Shown here one piece after another: positions 1 to 12,400 of a stretch of 64,000 nt of DNA. The stretch spans positions 18,751,183 to 18,815,182 of the forward strand of contig OZ038468.1 in NCBI GenBank assembly GCA_964036295.1, read 5' to 3'. The stretch's first letter is position 1; the number at the start of each line of letters is the position of its first letter. Origin of the DNA: Plumapathes pennacea. Taxonomy: Eukaryota > Cnidaria > Anthozoa > Antipatharia > Myriopathidae. The notes under the pieces are model-generated. The model saw only the letters and a list, made by a program, of their open reading frames with translations, searched no databases and was not told the origin of the DNA. Made by a program: the position numbers and the translations under genes.

Positions 1-438
1 TAGTGTAAACCTCGTCATACTCACTGTTCTTCAGAAGCTTCCGCATATGACACTTCGCCCTGATGACTGTAAATTCCGTTGCTGGAGCTATCTGGTTACC
101 GTGAAAGAAAATGTGATGCCAGATGAATATTATATTCAAAGAGTTATAGCTAGAGAGAAAAAAAAGAGAAAAGTCACATCAACTTGTCAAAAGTTGTTGA
201 GATGCTTGCTGCAGAATATCAATGCACACAAGCAGCCAGCACAATTCCCCCTTTCAACTCCCTCCCTCCCCTTCCCTCCCCTTCAATCAGTGCTGGCTCC
301 TTGTGCAGGCATACGGTGTAGGTCAAACATTACTAACTACCCAATACCAAACTGGGGTTAAGGGAAAAATTTGTAATCATCCCAACAATTTTGACCATGA
401 TTGCAGGCTTGGATACTGATCCACACCTCTATTTGCAG
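1..438. other. Intron or upstream sequence, no gene recognised
   Basis: This should be the intron before the first visible exon of the ADAMTS-like gene, because that exon opens in phase 0 within the last residues of a TSP1 module (Asp-Cys-Pro). A C/T-rich tract at about 247-290 is the only notable composition. A short open stretch from 47 has no recognisable domain and no convincing splice pairing, so I do not call it coding. Confidence 0.5.
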
Positions 439-3400
439 GATTGTCCTTCAAATTCACAAGATTTTCGACATGTCCAGTGTGCACGGTACAATGACAAAAA
501 TATTCTTGTCAGTGGTGGAAGAGGAACGTGGGTTCCACACCCCAGAGGTATAATAATTTATACACAGCAAAAATTTATACAATATGTCATCAGTCTCAAT
601 TGATCAGCTGCAAACTGGTTGTGAAACTTGATCTGAGTCTTGATTATATTGCTTTTAAACATTTGGTAAAATATATGATGTTAAAGATCAATTGAAAATT
701 TAGGAATCACATAAAACAACTACAAACAAATTATGTCATGGCATGAAAATATACAGCTTTCATTTCACCAGTCATTACTTCATGTGATATCTCACTTTTG
801 AAAGGCATTATCGAGACTCAAATGGTGAAAGAAAGTTGCCAAGTTTGTTTCGTTAATATACAGCTACAGTATTTACTCGTGTGCAACTGATGTCATGGGG
901 ACCACGTTGGAGGAACTTTAACAAAACACTGCTCATTAACCTTTAATGTACTTGGAACCAACATCCTCCAACATGGCCGCGGTTTCTTTGTATTCTGAGT
1001 CTCCAGGGATTGATTGCAAACCAAGAAACTCGTACAGAAGTGAAATCAGAATCAATCAGTGTATAGCTATCCGAACAGTGTAATGCCAACTCTTAAGAGG
1101 ACTAGGTTGACTGCGTCGGCGTGGCGGAAGACAAACTGTTTTATTAACTGTGTGTTGATGAGGGTAATGGAACGCCGTGAAAGAGACAATAGCTAACGTT
1201 TCGAGCGTCAGAGCGAATGATATAGCTATCCGAACCGTCTTCGTAAAACACAAATCAGCTCGACAATGATTGACTCGTGGTTCCATCTCTTGAAGACTTA
1301 ATTTTAACACGATAACTATGCTTACCAAATATCCTCAAAGTTTTCCATACTCCGCAGGTGTGATAACGGGAATTTGAATCGTGGTTTCTCTCTGAACATC
1401 GGCGGCTTTGCAGACTTGCACGCGCCATGTTGACTTTCGTTCCCAATCTACCTCGGTAAGAAAAGAAGACTACAACGAGGAAACTGGGAACGAGATTGAC
1501 CAAGTATATACCACACAAGTGAATAGTGCTTTTCGCGCGCTCTGATTGGTCCTCAATCTCGGTAAATATCCACCGCTATTCACCTTCACTTCGGCTAATA
1601 ATTGTTTTAGTATATACCACACAAGTTTAATAGCCAACTCCCAAATAGCCATTTTATTTCCGACAAAAGTGGGCAAAAATTGGGCTCGCGCGCCATTTTG
1701 TTTTACCGGAAGCCGCCGGGAGGTGAATAGTACTTAATATTCCGAGATTGAGGAGCCAATCAGAGCGCGCGAAAAGCACTATTCACTTGTGTGGTATAGG
1801 GGATAATTTTAAAATAAATATTGTTTCCCCTTTTTTTTTTCTCTCGGGAAAGGAAAAGAAAGATGCATGCTGTTTTGCCATCCTGTTGGTCAGGGATTGT
1901 ATTATTACTTCGGGAGAGCTAAAGACGGAACACAATGTAGCGAGTACCCGTCCCCGTACAGCGTCTGTGTCTATGATCAATGCAAGGTGAGGGAGAAAGA
2001 AGTGGGGGTGGGGGGTGACTCTCTTTGTAATTCTTCTTTCTTGGTGATAGATGCTGGCCCCACCCCGATGTTTTAAGTCGGCAAATCTTAGCGACCTCAA
2101 AGAATCACTGGGTGAAACACAGGCCGGAAGTACCTGGATTTTTATCGTAATGTTCGATGTTCAAGTTGGCACACATGCAATAAACTGTGCTCTAGATGCT
2201 TCACAAGAGTGATCATATGCACTTTTGAAAAGAAAACGAAAACGAAAAAAGTTTCATCTGATTGAAAGGAGAAACAATAAAAATGGATCATTATGCCCTG
2301 GTGACCACCCATGCGGTTACTGTCCGCGCAAGACCGAGTTTAACGTTTTCCTCTCCCCCATTTTCTTCTCGATCTTCAGCCCGTGGGATGTGATAAGGTC
2401 CTGGGTTCAGGTGTTTACGAGGATAAATGTGGCGTATGCGGTGGAAATAACACGGATTGTCATCGTCGCCGAGGACAAATTTTAAAACAGCCGACGGACT
2501 TGGACCACTCAGGTAATTATAAGCACAAGTGAGTGACTTCAAATAAAATATGTTGTGGTTTTGCTTTATCTGCAGATTTATTATTTGCTATTATTTATTA
2601 TTTGGAATATGTCCATTTTAGGTTATACGGACGTGCTCGTTATCCCAAAGGGAGCGACAAATGTCATAGTGTCTGATACTACTAGAAACTATTTGGGTAA
2701 GCATTCAAAGCTGATCTTTTATATGTACAAATTGTGTATTTTATGTGCGAGTCCTTTCTGCGCATGTGAAGTGCAAAGCGCGAGAAAGTTACAACCCTTT
2801 CGCACCCAAGGATGATCAACTTCAATTTTCTCCTTCAGCTCTTACCAGATATATATCATATAGTAAGGAGAATTTGCTACTTGATAGTTTGCTCCTGAGT
2901 CAGAGATATAGCATGCAGTAAGGAGAACTTGGCTTTTGATAGCTTATATCAAACTGTCAGTTCTCACTACATCACACACACATTTTCTTCTTGAAAGGCT
3001 GGGAGAAACTACAAGCATCGACTCTGATTCACATGTCTGAAATCATTAGGTTCCTGGCTTTTCCATTGCTGTCCTTGATTGTTTCGCTTTAAAAAGGTCC
3101 CTATCAAAAATTGGCTGCCAAGTTGTACATAATTTATGTTTGTTACTTTTAGCGGTCAAGAGAGCAGATGGCGATTACGTTTTCAATGGTAACAAAATTC
3201 TGGTCCGACCGCAGACGTTTGGCGTCGATAAAATGAAACTAAGATATGAACGCGCAAACGACAGAATCAACGAATCCCTTCGCATCCGTGGGCCAACCAC
3301 TGAAGTTTTACATGTCACGGTGAGTTGAGTTAAAATGCACCAGTTACAGTCTACTATCGTTTTTGCGGACACCTTGGGGACCGTGATTTGGTGTCCGTCG

Positions 3401-6400
3401 GCTGTCAACAATCAATTAACTATCCTGTTTTAAATCACTTGTGTTAGATCTTGTGTTTTTTCTAACCAGATACTCCTTGTGACGTCACCAGCATCCTGCA
3501 CATTTGAATACTGGTTGCCCAAGACAGCGGTTAAAGAAGAAGAAGAAAGGCAAGGTACATCTTTTTTTTTGCAAAATTCGAACACCAGTCGTGTTTGTTT
3601 TCGCACAGTGTCTTTAAATGTAACTACCACGTTTGTCACTGACTGTCGTTCCCGTTTAATTATTACCAGTTTGACAAACACTGTAAACTCCAAAAAATCG
3701 CTAAATACCTTGAACTAATGTCTACAGCGTAAGGTCTGGACGTCTCGGTTCGCGCCGTAATGTACCGATATACTTAACCTATATACTAAAAGTAACTCGG
3801 TGATCCTGGCTCTTTTTTTTTTTTTTTTTTTTTTTCTGCCCTCAGCGTTTGCGGCTTCCTATCACGCGCACGAAACACCCAGGAATGGACCCACGGAATG
3901 GGGTCCGTGGATGTCTTGCTCCGTGTCCTGCGGTAGTGGAATCAGGGTTCGGGCAAGGCAGTGTGAAGGTGGTCCAGACACACCGTGCCTCGATGTCACA
4001 TCTCAGATTGCCAAATGTAACAACAGACCTTGTGGACCGCACTGGTCAGAATGGAGTCCATGGAACGCATGCAGTGCTTCGTGTGGTATGGGCGTCAGGA
4101 TTCGATTTCGTCGGTGTATAGGTTCACGTTTATCCGTGAGAGCAACGTGCCCAGGCAGCAAATACAAAGTGGATTACTGTGACGTATTAGATTGTCCTGA
4201 AATAGGTAAGAACTAGATTAATACTCAGATTAAAGCCATTTGCCAGACTAATAATAAAAACTGTTCTTCGCGAAAGAAGAGAAACAAAAAAATGTGTGCG
4301 AATTGCGCGGTCCAGTGTTGCCCACTAAGTAGTTTAAGATAGCCGTATTCTGAAGCCCGCAAAAAGTCACGTTTGTAGCAATTTGTTCATCGTTTTCGAC
4401 GTCAGGAAGAACGAGGTAAGTTAAATTCCGTAGCAATAAGTTGTTGCTATTTCAAAGTTTGCGATTTTGGCAAATAGTGGACGCATGAGTCAGATCACGT
4501 GACTTTTCGAGGTTTGCAGGATGCGCTATCTTAAACTGCCTAATGTCGTTCATTTATTCTGCAGTTTATTAATCATTAATCTGCGGTTTTAATGTCGTTC
4601 GTTATCAGTGCATCTTCTAGCGGAAACATTCTACATTCCTTGGACATACAACAATAGATTTGTAATGGCTCTTTCCCTCCCCTCTATCTTTAGTTGTCGA
4701 AACAACGACTACAAAACCACCATTAGAAACAGGTGTTTCAACAGAAAGCACTAAAATAACATCACAAGAACCAAACGACGCTTCTTTTACTAACGCATCA
4801 GGAATCAGGCCGTCGACTACAGCCCAGCCTCCAGAATCTGAAGTCCCCGCAGACCAAACAGAGAAACACGAAAGCAGGAGGAGTTCTTATAAGACTTCTG
4901 CTGTCACTGCAGTGGGACAGAGAGAATCGTCTGCATTACAACGGCCATTGCTGACGCAAATTACGAAGACCATTGCTGAAACAACTGCGGAAGTTAACAG
5001 ACAAGTGGTGAATCAAACCGAACACACCGCAGGCACAAGACAGATGTCGTACGCAGTTACGGGTGCGCCGTCTGTCTCTTCACTTAGCATCGAAGTCTAC
5101 ACTAGTATTGGATTTGTTACCCACAGTACAGGAACTTTAGTTGGAATAATGTCCTCACAATCGGTTATATCATCGCCAGAATCACGCATCCTCTCAGAAG
5201 CACGTGCGACGATGTCGTTGGACAAGACCGCGGCGTTTGTGTCCCAAACTGCCTATGGTAGCTCATCAAGTCGAAGTGACAAACCGCTGGGGACAAGTAT
5301 GACATATCGATCATCACACAGACGAGTGATGTCGTCACATGCGCAATCACTTATTGTTGGCCTTAAGAGGTCTTCCAGCGTAACTTCTACGTCTAGTTCA
5401 GGACACGAATCTGTTGCACGCATGCAAAGCATTTCAAAGCAAACACTTGTCGAGGGTGTAACGTCTAGCAGTCTTTCGTCGTCAAAAGTTAAGACCCATC
5501 TGTCTCCAGACGGAAGTGAAGCCACGTTACTGGAGCTCGTACCGACGATGACTGTACCCCTGATTAAGGATGAAAGAACGTTAACAAAGTTTCAGATTGC
5601 ATCCTCGTCAAGGCGCTCAATAATTTACTCTAGTACTGACACGCCTTATGTGGAGGTCGCTGCTACCATCAGGAAAACTGCTAATATCTCACAAAGCAAA
5701 CTAACGCAGAAACAGTCGCCACGAAGCTTCAAACTCGCCGAAAGTATTGGGTTGCCAAGATTTACAACGTCTCTCATGACACAAGAGATGAGAATGCCCT
5801 CTGGCATCAAACAGCACACTGCAACCAAAGCTCTGGCATCATTAAGAATGGAAACTTACACACAGGAAAAGATCGTAGCGCAAGCAGACGTCACAATGAC
5901 TGTTAGCACCACAAGGAAACCTGCCTACAAAACGGCAAATGTGGATATCCAGACAGAGGGGCCTGGGAACCTTTTAACGAGGATAACACTTCAGAGTAAA
6001 CACAGCTTGTCCATGACTGTTCCCATGGTTACCATAACATCAGAGATTCCAGTGTATAGTTCATACGCCACTCCTATAATTGTACCAGCCCATGGAGTGT
6101 CCATAAAACTCTCAGAAACATTAACAGTACACAAGGAAATTCATTCATATGGCTCCGCCATCAATACCTCTCTTGTTTCTTCACCGTCAACTTTAGATGG
6201 CTTGTCAGTAGCGAGCACCAAAGCGTTTACCTCGCAAACATTTGTTCTGGTTGAGCCTTCTTTCGTTCGCAAAATGCTGATAAGCCAGACTAGCCAGCTT
6301 GAGAGCGCGAGTTACTCTAAACAACCTACGAAAAGTCTTAATACTACTGCAACACCCGTTTCGTTAGCTGCCAGCACAGGACTATCGAGTATTAAAGCTG

Positions 6401-9400
6401 ATACAGATAAAATATCACATCTAAGACTGACGGAAACAGACCAAACTTACACGACAAGATTCCATATCACGAGTCCCGAAGAAAGGACAGTCGGAATACG
6501 TGAGATGATGTCATCCTTAAGGCTCGCCTCGAGCAAAGAGCTTTCGACAACAGCAGCGATGCAAGTTGATTTACCTATGGTCTTACCAAAAAGCAGAACC
6601 CAAACGAGATTGTCGGGAAGTAGGGAAACGCATCCTGGTGTTTTGTCTCTAAATACTTCATCGACTAGTCAAGTCCAAGCGGCAAGAGTCCTTGTTTCTA
6701 GTCCAGCAACTTTAGACTTATCGTTAAAAGTGATCAGCAAGGAGATAGTTCAAATAGCATCAACGAGGATCGAGTCTTCTTTAGATGGCAAACAACCTAC
6801 GACCAGTCTCAATACTAAGCCTACACCAGCAATACATGTGATGCTAACTACCAGCACTAAACTATCGAGTGTTCAAGCTGATAAAGATGAAACAACGCAC
6901 GTCGAGCTTATAGACAAAGACCAATCTCACACGACAAGAATCCGCACTACAAAAGCGGAAGAAAGAACAGCTCAACAAAGTGAATTGACTTTGTCCCTGA
7001 GGCCCGCATCAAGCAGAGAACGTTTAACAACGGCGACGATGCAAACTGATTCACCAGGAGGCTCATCAAGCAACAAAACCCAAATAGAAACTTCAACAGA
7101 CAGAAAAGAACAGCTTAGTGTCTCTCAAAATATTTCATCATCTGCTCAAGCACTGGAAAATGTCCCTGTGACCACTTCCACGAGCATTTCTCACTCTGGG
7201 ATTATACATCAATCTACAGAGTTGGTTTCAACTAGAAATCCGCTGACCGAAGTGTCAGCAGCCTTTGGCGTAACGCCAACAAGGAACACTGCCAGTTCTA
7301 CGATCGTACGTCAACAATCAAAAGACGAGAGGTCAGTGAATCTGTATGATTCGAGCCAAACCGCTGTATTGCTAAGCATGACAGCAGTAGTGAACCCAAC
7401 GTCAACAAATCCGACATCGCGATCTGCAGAGGGCAGACTAATCTCGCCAGTGTATCATGGCGCCTCACAAACAAGTGAAGTTCCCAGTAATTATATCACA
7501 AGAAGCGCCCGTGACTCACAAGGCAGACAATCCCATATTAAATTAATGGGAACTGCCGTGAAGACAGGAGACGTCAAGTCTACTACTGCATCTGCGAGAA
7601 ACACTAAAATGTCCGATGAAAAATCTGACAGAAATAGTACGCCTTCTAGCCGACCACCGAAGCTACATTTATCCCCCAGGAAAAGTATAAAGAGCTCCAT
7701 TACCCAAGCCTCAATTGTTACCACATCCTTCCCTGACAGCTTTGCTTCGGTTTATGGAAAGTCAGTTTTAATTTGGACATCGCCTGTGGTACAGAAAGTC
7801 GGTTCCAGCAACACTATGGTAGACGTTCCAGGTGTGAAGAGCCCAATCTCTCCAGAGATCAGCTATTTGACTCGACGTTCACTTGCATTATCAATAATGG
7901 AAACTGATACAAGAGGCAGTGTGCAATCAAACACCACGTTCACAGTACTAAGCACTCCAGCCCATAAGACACGCCTGGTGAACCCAACTGAGGCAGCTGG
8001 GGACATGATAACAAAGGGAACTTCTCAGAGAGCACTTAGAGCGTCTGTGAGTGTACCCAGGGAGACCGTCACATCAGAGGGTCCGGGATTGGGATCTTAC
8101 ACAGCTTTTGCTCTCGCATCAGCCCACGAAAAGGCTTCTTCTTCTTCTACCACCATCATCACCGTTGATTCATCACCTGGTCAGGTGCAACCAAGTCTTC
8201 CTTCTTCAAGTCCAACGGCTACAACTGACGCATCGTTAATATCGACCAGCAAAGAGTTTACTCCACAAGCATCTACCTCCGTCCATTCTTTAGTTGTCAA
8301 AATGTTGGCAAACGGAAGCAGCCTGTTCGAGCACAAGACTGACTCTAAGCGATCCACGGCAAGTCTCAACACTGTGGCAACACCTGCAACTCCTTCGTTC
8401 TTAAGTACCAGCACAACACTGTCAAGTGATCACACTGCTACTGACAAAACAACGCATCCTGCAGTTACAAACAGAGACCAAACCTTTTCGAGAAGATTTG
8501 TCACGAAAGCGGACGGAAAAACAGTCGGAGTAAGTGAGGTGGCTTTGTCCCCAAGTCCCGCCTCGGGCAAAGGACTTGTGACAGCGACAATAAATGGAGT
8601 GGACGTAACAAGTGGTTTATCTGTAAGTAGAGTCCAAACGAGACCTTTAACAGGCACTGAAATGCAACCTGGTGGTTTTGCGCCAAATACATCTTCATCA
8701 AGCCACGTTCCAGTCAATGTCCATGTAACCAGTTCCACAGACGCGTCAGACTCAGGGTCAATAAATCTATTAACGTCACTTTCCCCGGTGCGGATTTTAC
8801 AAACAACAAGTCAGTCGCTAACCGAAATATCAAGAGGCTTCAGCTTAAAGCCAACAAGAAGCATGATCAGTTATACAGTCGTCGCTCAACTTTCAAAGGA
8901 AAAAGTGTTGAAGATTCAAAGTTCAAGCCAAACAAATTTACTGGCCAGCATAACAACCATGAGCGCAAAGTCAAGAGATAGAACTATGCCCGAAGACCTG
9001 ACAGTTAGATCTTCAGAGAGCGTGCTCGTCATACGAGCGGACCGTACGCCACAGCGAAGTGAAAACGCCAACCTTCACTTCTCCACTTCACGAAGTGTTG
9101 TATCACAAGAAAGCCAACATAATGCACCAACCACAACTGTGCAAATAGACAACGAGTATTCAACTACCGTGAGAAGCACTGGGTTGTTCAAAGAAATAGT
9201 TGTCTCGTCACTTGTGCCAAGCCCACGTGTAATCGCTTTGAGCACCGCTGTCTTCAGTTACCACCTCCCAGTGGCATCTGCACCTCAATCAATGGTAGTT
9301 TCTTCGAAAGGAACACTTGAGAACTTCCCAGAAAATATTAAGACAACTAAAATGCGGTTAAAGTCATCTGCGCACCCCTCCGCCACGCCCAGACGCGCCT

Positions 9401-12400
9401 CAGTGATAGGTACAGGTAACAGTACAACAAAAGCTGTTATAACTTCTACTGTGGATGAAAGGAAACCAACCTTCTCATCTTACTCTACTGGTCAAGGGAC
9501 AAATGGCACGTTTTTGTCATTTTTGTCTACATCACATCCGTCCCTCTATTTTACATCATCCTCGCAGTTCTTCCTGGCTTCTCCAAAATCTGCATTTCTT
9601 CAAACTTCCGATAATATGTTAGGATTGCACATTAAGACTTCCACCACTTCCTCGTTAGCTTCATCGTCGCCAAGTCGTGTACATGAAAAAGTAGCCGACC
9701 CTACTCCTTTGAAACACATCGCGCTCACCTCTAAAGCAGAACTTAACACTTTAGTGTCGTCACACTCAAAACATGTTGTGTCCTTTAGCACAGAAGATGT
9801 CAATCCTGATCTGTATTCGAGTTCTGTACAGCCTGGGCTGCAAAGCTTTTCGTTCATTAAGACGAAGGAAGTTATTTCTTCTGGTAACGTATACAGTGAG
9901 ACGCATGAAGGAACGATGGACCGCAAGATACTAAAATCAACTAAAACATCTGAAGCGATGCAATCCTCACAGGTCAACGTTATAGGTGTTTCTGCAAGCA
10001 GTGCCAGCCACCTGCGATCATCATCTGCATTTGCGACAGAGCTCGTCAAGCCAGTATTTCCTGCAGATATGTCGTCTGAAGTGATGTCGGATACTGTCAC
10101 AGCACCAGCCGAGCAAAAGTCCAGTGTACGCCATTACACGACTACAACGAAGAAAGGTAGGACGAACTAACACATATTTAGTTATTATAAGGTTATCGTT
10201 GCTTGTGACGTACGGTGGTCAGCTTAGTCGTGTATACTTTAGCTTTCATTCAGGCCTTTAGTGGAAGTGATGTTCTTCTTTTGATGAAATCCCTGGCAGG
10301 GACAACGGGAGAACGCAGCGCCCAGCACACAATCAGTCAAACTGATCAAACTTCTGGAATGCCGCCTGCCACATCAAGCATAGGACCACTTACGAGTTGG
10401 AGTACATCAGAGAAGCACATTCACCGTCCTGTCACACTCACAGGAAAGGTTCCCATGACTTCTCCGCTCGTTTCTATGGCAACAATTGGCTCAGCAGATG
10501 CAAATATAAGTGTCAGGACGAAATCGACAGTTGCCCTTCAATCTTCACCTGCAGAGCAGGGTCCTTCCCCTGTTGTGGTGCGTTCTTCGACACAAGCAGT
10601 CGCAATTGCTCCATCGACAACGGAAATGATTCTTGCCATTTTCGAGGTTTCTACAACAAGTTCTAGTGTGTGGAATGTAACGTCGACGGTCACACCGACA
10701 ACGGAAAAGACTCATGCTGCTTCCGAGGTTTTTTTACCAAGTTCTAGAGTGTGGAATGTAACGTCGACGGTCACACCGACAACGGAAAAGACTCATGCTG
10801 CTTCCGAGGTTTTTTCACCAAGTTTTAGAGTGTGGAATGTAACGTCGACGGTCACACCGACAACGGAAAAGACTCATGCTGCTTCCGAGGTTTCTTCGCA
10901 AAGTTCTGGAGTGCGGAATGTCACGTCGACGGTCACACCGACAACGGAAAAGACTCATGCTGCTTCCGAGGTTTCTTCACCAAGTTCTAGTGTGTGGAAT
11001 GTAACGTCGACGGTCACACCGACAACGGAAAAGACTCATGCCGCTTCCGAGGTTTCTTCGCAAAGTTCTGGAGTGTGGAATGTAACGTCGACGGTCACAC
11101 CTACTACAATCACGGAAGGTAGGCTCATTAGCTTAACCCCTTCACCCCCAAGAGTGATTAATTTCAATTTTTTCCTTCAGTTTCTCACCAGAGATAGATC
11201 ATACAGTTTGTGAGATGGCTTTTCATACCTTGCTCACATGAAAGTGGATTAAACTATCAATTCTCACTGCACTACTCACACAATTTCTTCTTAAAAGTTG
11301 TGAGAATCTATATTTTGAGCTTGCGAGTGAAAGGCTTAATTTTCCCGTCCTAACTCTGTATTTTTGATATTAGAGTGCCCGCCATGCCAACCACTTAGAA
11401 AACGAAAGAAAATGTACTGCTTGAGTGATTATGGTAAGTGTTTGCATTAAAATGTTGTCATAAAATTGTCGCCAATTTTGCTCTGCAAATAGGCCAAAGC
11501 TCTAAACCTCAGCCAATACGGCTTCCCGGAGTTCATTGCGCATATCCACGCGAACCCTATGTTTGTCGATACATTCAACAAATGCATTTACCTGTTGTGC
11601 CTTAAAACTAACCCATTTACAGAAAGTATAGCATTTTATAATTGTAAACTTGTGAACATTTTTCAACTTTTCAGTGTTATATAAGTCATGTGATAAATAA
11701 GCGCTATAATTCTGCTCTGTGTTTAGAGGAATGAGAGCTAAAAAGTGTAAGCGAATCAGCTTAATTCCAAATCTGTTTTGTGTTTTGCATTTCACAGTAC
11801 TCCAGGTGGAAGTGCGCTTTGAGTCAAAAGAAGATCACACACACGAAGTAACATACTTTGTAAGAGTCAAGCAAACTTTCAAGTCTAAAGTAGCATTAAA
11901 GGACAAAACGCAAATTTTGGTGACACACGACAAGTGCAGATGTCCCGAGCTTCGTCCAAAGAATGAATACTTGGTCATGGGATACATGTCCGACGAGGAT
12001 ACACCTACGCTAAGACTAAACAGACAAAGTTATTTTCAGCCGTGGAAGCCGTCAATGACGAAGAGGTTGAAAAGCTTGAAGGATATTCCCTGTCCCGACA
12101 AGCCAACCCAAGCTTCCGTGTACAGCAGCCCCAAACCAGGTAATGCATGTACAACAGCATCAAACAAACTTAGCTCCTCCAACGCTCTGTACCTTTTACG
12201 CCGCGGAATAAATTTTGAGAAAGCGATTGGGCATGCCGGGTATGTTATAAGTAACTATACTGTCTTGAGTATAATCTAAAACCTAAATCTGTTATTATTA
12301 CTATAGATGTTCACGTTCGTACATATTTTGTTCCGTCGTTATTTCGTTACTTTCTGGTCTTAATGACATTTCTTATTTTCAGACAAATTGGTCACGAAAG

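Noticed and set aside
9600..10100. Long minus-strand open frame opposite the mucin exon
   Set aside because: The opposite strand of a Ser/Thr-rich exon is often stop-poor; no domain, and the sense frame is supported by splice phase on both sides.
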